Shown: positions 23,537-32,921, counted from the first letter of the stretch. The stretch: DNA of 64,000 bases from JBBDMU01 sp040905685 (GCA_040905685.1 JBBDRB010000080.1:1-64000); one strand, 5' to 3'. A program made the numbers and translations. Notes: generated by a model not told the origin, from the letters alone.

Positions 23537-25699
23537 CTACCGCGCCAGCGGATCGGGGCGGAGCTGGAATTGGTAGACTTTGCTGGTGGTGCCTTTTCCG
23601 CCTTCCATGTGGAAAGGAGCCCGGGTGCTGATGGTCGCCCAGAGTCCGCGACCCCGCCAGCCGGCCTCGGGGTCGTCGATACGCCCGTCCATCCATTTGG
23701 TGTAGAATCCCAAAGGATACGGCACACGCAGCACCACCCATTCCCCGTCCTGGAGGGCCAGCAGCCCTTCGGACCCGTTGCCCGTATTGATGGGGGTGTT
23801 CTCGCCCAGGCCAAAGGTATCGAACTGATCCACCCAGGTATAATAGCTGGATTCGGCGCTGCCGGAGTCGCTCACGCCCTGGAGCTGGGGCAGAGGCTCG
23901 GTATAGAAATCCCATCCCTCCGGACAATGCTGGCCCGTGGCCTCGGGACCATTAAGGGGCCCGGTGCATTTTCTCCTGTCGAAGCTGGCCATATGTCCGC
24001 TGGCCAGGGCCACCCAGGCGACTCCGTCACGGTCTACGTCCATGCCGCGGGGGGAGAATCCTTCCACCGGCTCGCCGTTGTCATCCAATGGAAGTTCATA
24101 GACCTCCGTCAGGGCCGTTTCAGAGGGATCGGATCCCGGATCAAGGCGGACCACGGCGCCGGGATAGCCCAGGGAGGAACCCCAGATCATGCCCTGGGGA
24201 TCGGGGGAGACGGCATACAGCCCGGAGGTGACCCGCCGGTCTTTGGTCTCATCCATGGGCTCGTTGGGCTCGGTGTACTCGTCGCGCCGGCCGTTGCCGT
24301 TGGTATCGAGGATGAGGGGCGTCCAGCCCTGGGAGGCTTCTTCATCCCCGGTCTCCAGAAACTGGTTCGTATCCAGCCATCCGACTACTTGCCCGCCGCC
24401 ACTCGTCCACAGGGTGTTGTTTTCATCCTCGGCGAACATCAGGTGATGGGTGCTGAAGCAGGTGCTGATGGGGGTGTACTCCCCGGTTGAAGGGTCGTAG
24501 ACGCCCAGATGCCGGCCGGCCCTGTTGACGGGAAAAATTTTTGCCGATGGGTGGTCCGACCCTTCCCTGCAGAAAGGCGGGTTATCGGGGGGACGCACCG
24601 CGGCGGTGATCCAGACCCGGCCCTCTCCGTCAAGCATGGGATTGTGCACGTTGGCTTTGCTGTCCCATATGGGCTCATCGCCCCAGTAGGGAGAAGGCGC
24701 CGGCATGGAAGGACCCGAGGCCGGCCGGGTTTCCGGATCGCGTACCGTTACCGGGACCCGGCTTGTTTCGTGGCTGGCCGGGTCGAGGACCGGCAGATAA
24801 TCGGCGCTGGCTTCCAGGGCGCCGTAGAGAGGCCCATTGGGATATAAGGTGGGATTGCGCCTGTCGGTGGAGACCAGGTCATGGAGGTAGACCTTCGGGT
24901 CGGCCCAGTCCCACTGGGTAATGACCACGTTTCGCTCGATGCCCTGCGGACGAGGCGGTTCCGGAGGGACCTCCCCGGCGGCGATGCGGTCGGTCCAGTC
25001 GGCGAACATGTTCAGGGTGCCTTCCCGGCCCAGCCGTTCGATGCCCGAGATCATATTGCCTCCGGCCTGACCGGACTGGATGCGGCGGAACCAGCGCTCT
25101 TCCGAGCTGTGGAAGTCGCCGGAGAATTCAGGGATTTTCCGGGTGCCGATGCTGCCGAGCTGATGGCAGGCCATACAGTTGCCTGACTTTACATTTCTCA
25201 AAAAATCGGCCCGGGTCCCGATGTTCGGCGAAAACCCGTTTCCCCCGGATCCGGTTCCCGGAAATTCATCTTTGTCCGGGATATCAATGAGGGAAAACCA
25301 GTATCCGGCGGGATAGTATTCGGCGGCCGCCTGCACGCTGGGAGCGGCCACGGCCGTCAGGTCCAGGGTAGCGCCCGGCGTGCTTTGGGTTTTCGGGGAA
25401 TCCACCAGGCCATAGCCGCGGACCCAAACGTCGTAGGTTGCACCGGGGAGTTCGGGGATGAGGTATCTTCCCTCGTCATCGGTCACGACGATCTTTGCGT
25501 ACCGGGTAGGCAGATCGTGTGTCTCCGCGATCACCCAGACCCCCGCCTCGGGTCCGTCCGGTCCGGTGACGACCCCTTCAAGGTAATTATCCTGGTTTGC
25601 CGTCCCCTCATCGGGGGTGCAGCTATTTCCCACGGTAACAAGAATGGCTGAAAGGGTGAAGAGAAGCACGTTTCCAGGGATGTTCTTTTTCCAAATCAT
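23537..25699 (-). CDS. Cytochrome-c-containing beta-propeller lipoprotein with carboxypeptidase regulatory-like domain
   Basis: 720 residues. Lipoprotein signal (LVTVGNSC), then a carboxypeptidase-regulatory/Ig-like domain (about 40-115, GVVTGPDGPEAGVWV, DDEGRYLIPELPG). A c-type haem site CMACHQ lies near residue 176, then a long propeller region with NHL/streptogramin-lyase-like turns (DGEGRVWITA, PDPQGMIWGSS, VDRDGVAWVALASG). Similar architectures occur in periplasmic or surface electron-transfer proteins, but I cannot name a substrate. No partner oxidoreductase is adjacent; the serine hydrolase lies downstream on the same strand. Confidence 0.75.
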   Translation of the reverse strand: MIWKKNIPGNVLLFTLSAILVTVGNSCTPDEGTANQDNYLEGVVTGPDGPEAGVWVIAETHDLPTRYAKIVVTDDEGRYLIPELPGATYDVWVRGYGLVDSPKTQSTPGATLDLTAVAAPSVQAAAEYYPAGYWFSLIDIPDKDEFPGTGSGGNGFSPNIGTRADFLRNVKSGNCMACHQLGSIGTRKIPEFSGDFHSSEERWFRRIQSGQAGGNMISGIERLGREGTLNMFADWTDRIAAGEVPPEPPRPQGIERNVVITQWDWADPKVYLHDLVSTDRRNPTLYPNGPLYGALEASADYLPVLDPASHETSRVPVTVRDPETRPASGPSMPAPSPYWGDEPIWDSKANVHNPMLDGEGRVWITAAVRPPDNPPFCREGSDHPSAKIFPVNRAGRHLGVYDPSTGEYTPISTCFSTHHLMFAEDENNTLWTSGGGQVVGWLDTNQFLETGDEEASQGWTPLILDTNGNGRRDEYTEPNEPMDETKDRRVTSGLYAVSPDPQGMIWGSSLGYPGAVVRLDPGSDPSETALTEVYELPLDDNGEPVEGFSPRGMDVDRDGVAWVALASGHMASFDRRKCTGPLNGPEATGQHCPEGWDFYTEPLPQLQGVSDSGSAESSYYTWVDQFDTFGLGENTPINTGNGSEGLLALQDGEWVVLRVPYPLGFYTKWMDGRIDDPEAGWRGRGLWATISTRAPFHMEGGKGTTSKVYQFQLRPDPLAR

Positions 25700-25768
25700 G
25701 ATAACCGGGATTATGTGAAAGGCTATAGAGCAGGCAATATAGATACTTACCCGCTAAAACGCATGTAA

Positions 25769-27103
25769 CTACCGGTCGAAGAAGTGGGTTTTGCCTTCGA
25801 CGGCGTAGAGGCTGGAGGCCATACGGACGCTTTCCAGGCCGAAGCGGTTGTTGATGATGTCGATGCCGTCGTAGAGCTTGCGGCCATGCTCGTCTTCGCG
25901 GAAGAAGAGTTCCTGCTGGAGGGAGTAGCTCATTTTGACGGTATTGATGCCGACTCCGCGGATGGCCATGCCCTCGCCCAGGAACTTGATGACCACGGGC
26001 ATGGCCGCCTCGTAGCAGCAGGGCAAAATGTAGCTGTCCAGGTTGGTGTGGCCGGGGGTGGTGAAAAGGATGTTGACGCCTTTCCAGCCCGCGTCCTGGA
26101 AGCGGATGTACATGCCGAAGACCCGTGAGCGGCACCTGTAGCCCCGCATCCGGTAGCATAGCTGGCTGACGGCCCTGGTGAGCTCGCCCTTCACCCGCTG
26201 GGGATCTTTGGTCCAGTCCGAGAACGTGTGCATATAGGTGAGCTCATCGGGGGTATGGACCGGTTCGATGACCCTGGCCTTGTCTTTGCCGGTGGCCGTT
26301 TCGAAGAGCATCCTGCCGAAGTAAGGACCGAACAGCTTTTCGAAGGGGAGGGAGCCGCGTTTGAGCGCATCGGCAATGGTTTCAATGCCGGACTGCTGTA
26401 ATTTGGCAAACCTCCGGTTCCCGATGCCCCACACTTCTTTCAGCGACAGGGGATAGATGATTTCCCCGGCCTGCTCTTCGTTCATGACCAGGATGAGTCC
26501 GTCGGGCTTTTTGATGTCGGAGGCCAGTTTCGCATAGGTTTTGCTGTAGGAGACTCCGACCGAGCAGATCAGCCCGGCTTTGGCATAGATCTCGTTTTTA
26601 AGCTTGCTGCACAGCTCGGTGATCTCCCGTTCGCTTCGCCTGATCATGAAGGAAATGTCCAGGAAAAATTCATCCATGGAATAGCCTTCCACGTCGGGGG
26701 AGTAGCGGTCCAGGATGGCCCGGATCTGGCGGCTGATGGCCTGGTATTTGGAGTAATGGACCTGCAGGAAGATGATATAGGGACAGATCTTCACGGCCTC
26801 ATAAGCGCTCATGGCCGTTTTGATGCCGAGCTGCCGGGCCTCATAGCTGGAGGTGGCCACAATGCCGCGGGGCGTGCCGTTCTTCTTGCGCCAACCTCCC
26901 ACGATGACCGGAAGGCCGAACAGCCTGTAGGAAACCTGTTCGACCTGGGCATAGAAACAGTTCATGTCCAGGTGCAGGTAGAGCCGTTTTTTCCGGCTGG
27001 TATGCTGCTGGCCGGCGGACACGGTGCTGTACAGGGTGATGCGGTGAACATTGGTGTCCACGTCGTAATGCCCCGGATTATTTTTTTGAAAACTTCCATG
27101 CAT
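25769..27103 (-). CDS. dinB: Y-family DNA polymerase (Pol IV/DinB-like)
   Basis: 444 residues from ATG 27103; TTG 27109 and GTG 27061 are alternative starts. Catalytic acidic residues lie in LHLDMNCFYAQVEQ (near 47) and SMDEFFLDI (near 142), and the thumb/HhH region reads EVWGIGNRRFAKLQQSGI. The little-finger domain follows. A ~40-residue N-terminal extension before the usual start is unusual, and the C-terminus carries no clear beta-clamp peptide. It copies damaged DNA with low fidelity. It is divergent from a 95-residue small protein with 55 bp between starts, suggesting joint, perhaps damage-linked, control; no LexA box was recognised. Confidence 0.92.
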   Translation of the reverse strand: MHGSFQKNNPGHYDVDTNVHRITLYSTVSAGQQHTSRKKRLYLHLDMNCFYAQVEQVSYRLFGLPVIVGGWRKKNGTPRGIVATSSYEARQLGIKTAMSAYEAVKICPYIIFLQVHYSKYQAISRQIRAILDRYSPDVEGYSMDEFFLDISFMIRRSEREITELCSKLKNEIYAKAGLICSVGVSYSKTYAKLASDIKKPDGLILVMNEEQAGEIIYPLSLKEVWGIGNRRFAKLQQSGIETIADALKRGSLPFEKLFGPYFGRMLFETATGKDKARVIEPVHTPDELTYMHTFSDWTKDPQRVKGELTRAVSQLCYRMRGYRCRSRVFGMYIRFQDAGWKGVNILFTTPGHTNLDSYILPCCYEAAMPVVIKFLGEGMAIRGVGINTVKMSYSLQQELFFREDEHGRKLYDGIDIINNRFGLESVRMASSLYAVEGKTHFFDR

Positions 27104-27106
27104 TTT

Positions 27107-27139
27107 CAAATGTATTACATATATTGCACATATACCAAA
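27107..27139 (-). promoter_or_regulatory. Candidate Bacteroidota-type promoter for the Y-family polymerase gene
   Basis: On the minus strand TTTG (27139-27136) is followed after 21 bases by TACATTTG (27114-27107), matching the -33 TTTG / -7 TAnnTTTG pattern. Transcription would begin near 27100, at or inside the first codon of the longest frame. So either the mRNA is leaderless or the true start is the GTG at 27061. Confidence 0.35.
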
Positions 27140-27158
27140 CCCTTAATCAAACTTCGTC

Positions 27159-27446
27159 ATGCAACAGAATAAATTTCAGGAAATTAATGTTACGGCTTTA
27201 TTCTCAAGCTTTAAGGCCCAGGGGGTTACCCGAAGAATAACCCCACAGACGTTCCGGCTTAAATCCGGTGAGAAGTTTGAAGTATCCGAGATCCGGCGCA
27301 GCTATGTGGAGCATGTGGGGGAGGCCCGCCATGTGCATTTTGTGGTGCACACCAAACAGGACCGCTACTTCGACATTGTTTACGACAGCAAGAAAATGGG
27401 CTGGGTCCTGGTCCTGGAACTGGAGGACGGGTTTATGACGGAATAA
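27159..27446 (+). CDS. Small protein divergent from the Y-family polymerase (DUF6504-like?)
   Basis: 95 residues with no signal or membrane helix. The layout is an N-terminal basic part (ALFSSFKAQGVTRRITPQTF) and a C-terminal beta-rich part (FEVSEIRRSY, ARHVHFVVHTKQDRYFDIVYD, MGWVLVLELED). The beta-rich half reminds me of the DUF6504 type found beside error-prone polymerases in other phyla, but I cannot confirm this. It is divergent from the Y-family polymerase and ends exactly where the convergent kinase gene ends (0 bp apart). A role as an accessory of lesion bypass is inference. Confidence 0.7.
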   Translation: MQQNKFQEINVTALFSSFKAQGVTRRITPQTFRLKSGEKFEVSEIRRSYVEHVGEARHVHFVVHTKQDRYFDIVYDSKKMGWVLVLELEDGFMTE

Positions 27447-29336
27447 TTAGAAGTGGGTATGGGCGTTACCCTGAAGAGCAGGTTCTGTTTTAAGGCTCTC
27501 CTGAGCGGCCGGGAAAGTCAGGGTGAAGGTGGTGCCCTGTTCCCTTGTGATGGTCACATCTGCACCAATTTGTTTCGCCAGTCCGTGGATGAGCGACAGG
27601 CCCAGCGATCCGCCCCCGGGTTCCTGCGGGAGGCCCACACCGTTATCGCTGAAAACCAATGTAAAGGAATCGGCCGCCGAGCTTAACTGAACGGCTATGC
27701 ACCCCTGGTCGCGGCCCTCGAAGGCATGCTTGTAGGCGTTGGTGATCAGTTCGTTGATAATCAGCGCGCAGGGAACGGCCGTATTGATATCCAGGTAAAC
27801 GGAATCCGTATTTATATCGGTTTTTATGGATCTGTCCGGACGGTGGTAATTGGCCGTTATATGCTGGAGGAGTTTGGTTATATAGATGCCGAAATCAATC
27901 CTGGAAAAATCTTTTTGCTCATAAAGCAGCTCATGGATCATCCCCATGGACCGGACCCTTCCCTGGCTTTCGATCAGAATTTGTTTTAACTGATGGTTCC
28001 CGATTTTGTGGGCCTGCATGTTAAGCAGGCTGGATATGATGGCCAGATTGTTTTTGACGCGGTGATGGATTTCGTTCAGCAGGACTTCTTTTTCCTGCAG
28101 GGATGATTTAACCCGGGCTTCAATTTCCAGACGGTCGGTGATATCCAGTATAATGGCCACAAAAACTTCGCTTCCATTCTGCTGTATCAGCTGCAGGTGA
28201 ACTTCTACATCATACAGGCTCCCGTCGGCCCGCCGGTGTACGGTATTGAATACGATCTTATCTTTGCGTTTCTCTTTCAGGGGGCTGACCAGCTGCAGGA
28301 AACTTTTTTTATCAAAATCCGGCTTGATATCCAAAGGGGTCATCTTTTTAAGTTCCTCCAGGGTAAAGCCCAGGTTTTCCCGGGCTCCGGCATTGACATC
28401 AATGAACTTCAGCGTTTTTTCGTCAAAAATATAGATTTCATTCCTGGATTTTTCCAGGACCTCCGACATACGCATTCGCTCGGCCCGCTCTTTTTCCCGT
28501 TCGGTGAGATCCAGTCCGGTACCAATCAGATACTTCTGACCATCGAGTTCCAGGGACATGCCACTGAACAGGAAGGGGATCGTTTGCCCGTCTTTGAGCC
28601 GAAGATGAGCTTCAACCCTTGCCTTTGTGCCGCTGAATATCTTATGTATGGTCTTTTGGATCGATTCCGCTTCATAGCCGTTGACAAACATCAATGGATC
28701 CATCTGTCCAATTTCCTTTGCCGTATATCCGGTCAGGTCCTCCAGGTTTTGATTCCACCGGAAAAATCTGCCCTTCTCATCAAACAGATAGAACACGCCG
28801 GGCAGGCTGTTGATAACCGATTCGGCAAAGCTCTTTTCCCTGGATAATTGCTGCTGTATCTTTTCCCGCAATTCCATCTCGCGATGCAGTTCATCGAGGG
28901 CAATTTCCTTGTGCTGTTCGGCCAGCACCTGTCCGGTAACATCGGTTGGGGAATGGATGATAAAATCAACCTCTCCCTGCTCACTCAAAACCGGATAGTT
29001 ATAGGGGATCCAGTATTTTTCCTCAAATTGCTCCGTACCCCGCTTAGGAATATCGTATCGCTGCATAGGCAGTTTATGGGCCTTTTTTGTGGCCAGGACC
29101 TGGTCCAGTGACGTTTTCAGGGTACGTACGCTTTTTTCCCCGTCAGGATGTCCGGGATTGCCGGGGAAGACCTCGAACAGGGGCTTGCCCATGATCTGCT
29201 TTTCCGTGGCATGGGTCGCCTGAAGATACGCTTCATTAACCTCGGCAATGGTATACTCCGTGGCATCCGGAAATAAGATCAGCTGTGGGGTGGGTGAGGC
29301 CTTGAATATAGAGCGGATATTTTTGAAGTTTACCAT
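27447..29336 (-). CDS. Triple-PAS HisKA_2 sensor histidine kinase
   Basis: 629 residues, cytosolic. PAS1 (about 10-130, FKASPTPQLILFPDA), PAS2 (about 170-290, LPGVFYLFDEKGRFFRWNQ, GTGLDLTERE) and PAS3 (about 295-415, NEIYIFDEKTLKFIDVN, ILDITDR) are followed by HisKA_2 with NEIHHRVKNNLAIISSLLNM and an ATPase domain with INELITNAYKHAF and SDNGVGLPQ. PAS domains may bind small ligands or haem; the ligand is not predictable here. No response regulator is adjacent. Its start is 151 bp from the divergent PQQ dehydrogenase start. Confidence 0.92.
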   Translation of the reverse strand: MVNFKNIRSIFKASPTPQLILFPDATEYTIAEVNEAYLQATHATEKQIMGKPLFEVFPGNPGHPDGEKSVRTLKTSLDQVLATKKAHKLPMQRYDIPKRGTEQFEEKYWIPYNYPVLSEQGEVDFIIHSPTDVTGQVLAEQHKEIALDELHREMELREKIQQQLSREKSFAESVINSLPGVFYLFDEKGRFFRWNQNLEDLTGYTAKEIGQMDPLMFVNGYEAESIQKTIHKIFSGTKARVEAHLRLKDGQTIPFLFSGMSLELDGQKYLIGTGLDLTEREKERAERMRMSEVLEKSRNEIYIFDEKTLKFIDVNAGARENLGFTLEELKKMTPLDIKPDFDKKSFLQLVSPLKEKRKDKIVFNTVHRRADGSLYDVEVHLQLIQQNGSEVFVAIILDITDRLEIEARVKSSLQEKEVLLNEIHHRVKNNLAIISSLLNMQAHKIGNHQLKQILIESQGRVRSMGMIHELLYEQKDFSRIDFGIYITKLLQHITANYHRPDRSIKTDINTDSVYLDINTAVPCALIINELITNAYKHAFEGRDQGCIAVQLSSAADSFTLVFSDNGVGLPQEPGGGSLGLSLIHGLAKQIGADVTITREQGTTFTLTFPAAQESLKTEPALQGNAHTHF

Positions 29337-29486
29337 AATCGGCCGCCGTATGGCGGATGTTATTATTTAAATATAAGTAATATATTAAGATTAATTAAAA
29401 CAATGAGATATAAACGAATTAAATATTGGACAGGTATTTAGTTAATTTTCTTTAATTTGGCTAACTCATTTAATCCCTGTTCCGTT

Positions 29487-31634
29487 ATGACCGTACGTTC
29501 CATTACCCTGTTTGTCACTGTTTTGCTCCTCTGCACATCGTGCCGGGAGGCCGCCCGGCCGTATTCGACCTGGGAGGTTTATAAAGGGGATGCATCCAGC
29601 AGCAGCTACTCCACACTGGATCAGATCAACCGCGATAATGTAGATCAGCTGGAAGTGGCCTGGGTATACCATTCGGGCGATCATGACGATATTGACTGGA
29701 TCTATTCGGCAGGCCAGAGCAATCCAATCATTATTGACCGGACCATGTATTTTTCTACCCCCTCGCTCAAGGTGACGGCCGTCGATGCCGCAAGCGGAGA
29801 GCACCGCTGGACGTTTGACCCCTTCGGCGGGGACCGTTCAACGGGGGTGAACCGGGGGGTCATGTACTGGGAAGAGGGCCGGGACCGGCGGATATTTGTT
29901 ACCGCGTCCTCCTATTTATATGCCATAAATGCTGTTACGGGAGCTCTGATCACCGGTTTTGGGAATAACGGGGCCGTTGACCTGAGGGAAGGGTTGAGCC
30001 GGGATCCGGGGCTGTTGTCTGTTCAGGCGACCTCGCCGGGCATTATCCACGACGACAAGCTCATCATGGGCTCATCGGTTGGGGAAGGCGGAGGGTCCAC
30101 ACCGGGCCATATCCGCGCGTATAATACCCGGACCGGAGACCTGGAATGGATATTTCATACCATCCCGCATCCGGATGAATTCGGATACGACACCTGGGGG
30201 GAGGAGGCCTGGCAGCTGGCCGGCGGGACCAATAACTGGGGAGGGATGAGCCTGGACGGCGAACGGGAAATGGTATTTGTCCCAACGGGGTCTCCCGCCC
30301 CGGATTTTCATGCGCCGGGAACCCGGGGGGAGGGCGATCATCTATTTGGAAACAGCGTTCTGGCGCTGGATGCCAATACCGGGCAACGCATATGGCATTA
30401 TCAGGTGGTCCGTCATGACCTGTGGGATTATGATCTGCCGGCGCCGCCCAATCTGGTGACCATCGACAGGGACGGAAAGAGAATGGATGCGGTGGCTCAG
30501 GTTACCAAACAGGGATTTGTTTTTGTGCTGGATCGCGATACCGGAGAGCCCCTGTTCCCGGTCAGGGAACGGGCTGTGCCCGCCTCGGCCATCGGTGGGG
30601 AATATGCCGCCCCCACCCAGCCTTTCCCCCTTAAACCGGACCCTTTTGTCCGTCAGGACCTGAGCGAAGAGGACCTGACCGATATTTCACCGGAGGCCAA
30701 TGCCTTTGCCAGGGAGCGTTTCAGGGAGTTGAACTATGAGGGGATGTTTACGCCCGTGGGACTTCAGCATACCCTGTTCTATCCCGGCGGACGAGGAGGA
30801 GCCAACTGGGGCGGGGCATCCTATGATCCGGAAACCGGCATGCTGTACGTCAATGCCAACGAGATCGGCAATATTTTCTCCCTCCGCCAGGTGAGGGTCC
30901 CGGCGGTGGATACCGAAAATGCCCTCGTCAGGGGGGAGGCCCTGTTCCAGTCGAACTGCGCGGCCTGCCATGGCACTCCGGGCGGACAAAAACCCTCGCA
31001 GTTTCCTTCACTGGACCAGGCCGGGGACCGGTTTTCCGGAGGACAGATCGTGGAGATCATGGACCGGGGACAGGGCATTATGCCGTCTTTTCCCCACCTT
31101 GGGGACGAGGAACGGAAAGCAGTGGTGGAATACCTGTTCAACGTGGATGAAGCAGGCCGCATCGATGTTCCCGGACCACCGGCTGGTGAGCAGGACGACA
31201 CGATCCGGTATGCCGTGGATACGGCCTACCAGCTTTTTCTGGATGAGGAAGGATATCCGGCGACCAAACCGCCCTGGGGCTCATTGAACGCCATCGACCT
31301 GAATACCGGTGATCTGGCCTGGAAAGTGCCCTTGGGGGAATATGAAGAACTCACCGCCAGGGGGGTGCCGGTAACGGGAACCCAGAACCTCGGGGGCTCG
31401 ATGGTCACGGCCGGTGGATTGGTATTCATAGCCGCCGCCGAAGATGAGATCTTCCGCGCTTTTGACAAGGCGACCGGCGAAATTTTGTGGGAATATAAAC
31501 TACCGGCCGGCGGACACGCCTCGCCTTCATCTTACGAAATCGACGGCCGGCAGTTCATCGTCATCGCCGCGGCGGGCGGCAGCCGGGTAGGCACCACCAG
31601 GGGCGATGCCTATATGGTCTTTGCCCTGCCCTGA
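29487..31634 (+). CDS. PQQ-dependent dehydrogenase with inserted cytochrome c domain, lipoprotein
   Basis: 715 residues from ATG 29487. Lipoprotein signal VTVLLLCTSC. The eight-bladed quinoprotein propeller shows tryptophan-docking repeats (GEHRWTFDPFGG, NTGQRIWHYQVVRHDLWDYDLP) as in glucose dehydrogenases. A c-type cytochrome domain sits near residues 480-545 (CAACHGTPGGQ, axial Met in IMPSFPHL) between blades, giving an internal electron outlet. The last blade ends GEILWEYKLPAGG. No PQQ synthesis gene is in the window. TTAATTTG at 29452-29459 is a possible -7 element. Sugar or alcohol oxidation at the cell surface is likely; the substrate is unknown. Confidence 0.9.
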   Translation: MTVRSITLFVTVLLLCTSCREAARPYSTWEVYKGDASSSSYSTLDQINRDNVDQLEVAWVYHSGDHDDIDWIYSAGQSNPIIIDRTMYFSTPSLKVTAVDAASGEHRWTFDPFGGDRSTGVNRGVMYWEEGRDRRIFVTASSYLYAINAVTGALITGFGNNGAVDLREGLSRDPGLLSVQATSPGIIHDDKLIMGSSVGEGGGSTPGHIRAYNTRTGDLEWIFHTIPHPDEFGYDTWGEEAWQLAGGTNNWGGMSLDGEREMVFVPTGSPAPDFHAPGTRGEGDHLFGNSVLALDANTGQRIWHYQVVRHDLWDYDLPAPPNLVTIDRDGKRMDAVAQVTKQGFVFVLDRDTGEPLFPVRERAVPASAIGGEYAAPTQPFPLKPDPFVRQDLSEEDLTDISPEANAFARERFRELNYEGMFTPVGLQHTLFYPGGRGGANWGGASYDPETGMLYVNANEIGNIFSLRQVRVPAVDTENALVRGEALFQSNCAACHGTPGGQKPSQFPSLDQAGDRFSGGQIVEIMDRGQGIMPSFPHLGDEERKAVVEYLFNVDEAGRIDVPGPPAGEQDDTIRYAVDTAYQLFLDEEGYPATKPPWGSLNAIDLNTGDLAWKVPLGEYEELTARGVPVTGTQNLGGSMVTAGGLVFIAAAEDEIFRAFDKATGEILWEYKLPAGGHASPSSYEIDGRQFIVIAAAGGSRVGTTRGDAYMVFALP

Positions 31635-31645
31635 CGTTTACCGTC

Positions 31646-32698
31646 TCATAGCCCGGTGGTGGCTCCTCCGCAGCTGGAACCGGCCCCGGCCGTGCAGCCG
31701 AAGCAGTGCTGGTTGACCTGTATTTCCCGCCCGTTGAGTTTCTTCTCGCTCCAGTCCCGGATGTGGCCGGGAGCGCCCTGACTGGTTTTGATATCCAGCA
31801 TCTGATTGAAATCACAATCATACAACTTCCCGTCCCAGCCTATGGAAATGGTGTTTCTGCACATGACGCCCCGGGCGGCGGCAGGATTAAAGGCGGTGAT
31901 CAGGTTCTCCATGTATTCGTCCAGGTTGCCGCTTTCCAGCAGGAAGTTCAGGAAGCGGCTGATGGGCAAATTGGTAATGGTGTACAGGCTGTTGAAGCCG
32001 ATCCCATGATCTTTCATCAGCGCTTTTTTGAATTGATCCTCCAGCGATGGCTGGGCCGGGGGTAGAAAAGCCCCCACCGGATTATACACCAGATTGAGCC
32101 GCAGGCCGGTTTCTTCCCTGCCATAGCCCAGGGTATTAAGCATTTTGAGAACCTTGACGGACTTGTCATAGGTTCCCTCCCCGCGCTGGCTGTCGGTCCG
32201 CTTTTTGTTGTAATAGGGCAGTGAACAGGTGATCTCCGCCTTCCTTTCGGCCATAAAACCGGGCAGGTCCTGAAACTTCGGGGTATCGAGAATGGTCAGG
32301 TTGGACCGGACGATCACATGCTTGCCCAGCCTGAAAAGCTCATCTACAAACCACCGGAAGTGGGGGTTCATTTCCGGCGCTCCACCGGTCAAATCGACCG
32401 TTTGGATCGCACTGGTTTCCAAAGCCTGCAGGCACAAGCGCAGCGTTTCCCGGGACATGACCTCCCTGCGGTCCGGCCCGGCATCCACGTGGCAGTGTTT
32501 GCAGGTCATGTTGCACAGGTATCCCAGGTTGATCTGAAAGGTTTCAATGCCGGTAGGCTTTAAGGGGAAGAGTCCGGCCGTATGAAGTTTTTCTTCGAAT
32601 TTTGCCATCGACCGGATCTTGCCGGTGTGATCATTGATCACCCTGATCTGATAGGATGGATCGGCGAGTTTACTGGTTTGGGAAAACAGTGATTTCAT
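31646..32698 (-). CDS. arsS: Arsenosugar biosynthesis radical SAM protein ArsS
   Basis: 350 residues. Radical-SAM CxxxCxxC site in LGYLCNMTCKHCHVDAGPD (near 60), glycine-rich TGGAPEMNPHF, and a C-terminal Cys-rich tail HCFGCTAGAGSSCGG typical of ArsS and its DUF3641 region. ArsS joins a 5-deoxyadenosyl group to dimethylarsenite on the way to arsenosugars. The usual partner ArsM and any ars efflux genes are absent from the window, so the pathway must be completed elsewhere or the protein has another substrate. Convergent with the PQQ dehydrogenase (11 bp apart), divergent from SulP. Confidence 0.9.
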   Translation of the reverse strand: MKSLFSQTSKLADPSYQIRVINDHTGKIRSMAKFEEKLHTAGLFPLKPTGIETFQINLGYLCNMTCKHCHVDAGPDRREVMSRETLRLCLQALETSAIQTVDLTGGAPEMNPHFRWFVDELFRLGKHVIVRSNLTILDTPKFQDLPGFMAERKAEITCSLPYYNKKRTDSQRGEGTYDKSVKVLKMLNTLGYGREETGLRLNLVYNPVGAFLPPAQPSLEDQFKKALMKDHGIGFNSLYTITNLPISRFLNFLLESGNLDEYMENLITAFNPAAARGVMCRNTISIGWDGKLYDCDFNQMLDIKTSQGAPGHIRDWSEKKLNGREIQVNQHCFGCTAGAGSSCGGATTGL

Positions 32699-32921
32699 AA
32701 GCCTGTATTAGGTTGAGCCTGATTTAGATAATACAAGGTCAGATTTTCTTAGCTCAAAAAAAAGTTTGGCCGGAAAAAGCGCTACGCCGTGCCGGAAAGC
32801 ATGAACGGAGAGGGAGTAGGTTTTTATTCTTAAGAAATCTTAATAAATGTCCGTATTTTACCGCCCTGCCGGTTCCGGTTATAGGTTAATTCCTTTCTGC
32901 CATTTTACATAACTATTGTAC
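32699..32921. promoter_or_regulatory. Divergent intergenic region between arsS and sulP
   Basis: A 223-bp gene-free stretch. It holds poly-A/T tracts, a GC-rich centre (about 32770-32810) and the palindrome-like TTAAGAAATCTTAA at 32830-32843. No convincing -33/-7 promoter pair or small ORF was found. Confidence 0.4.
32830..32843. promoter_or_regulatory. Candidate operator TTAAGAAATCTTAA
   Basis: A 14-bp near-perfect palindrome 78 bp before the sulP start. It differs by one base from the perfect palindrome at 35394-35407. Two long matches in front of two neighbouring convergent genes suggest one regulator, but AT-rich palindromes also arise by chance. Confidence 0.35.
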
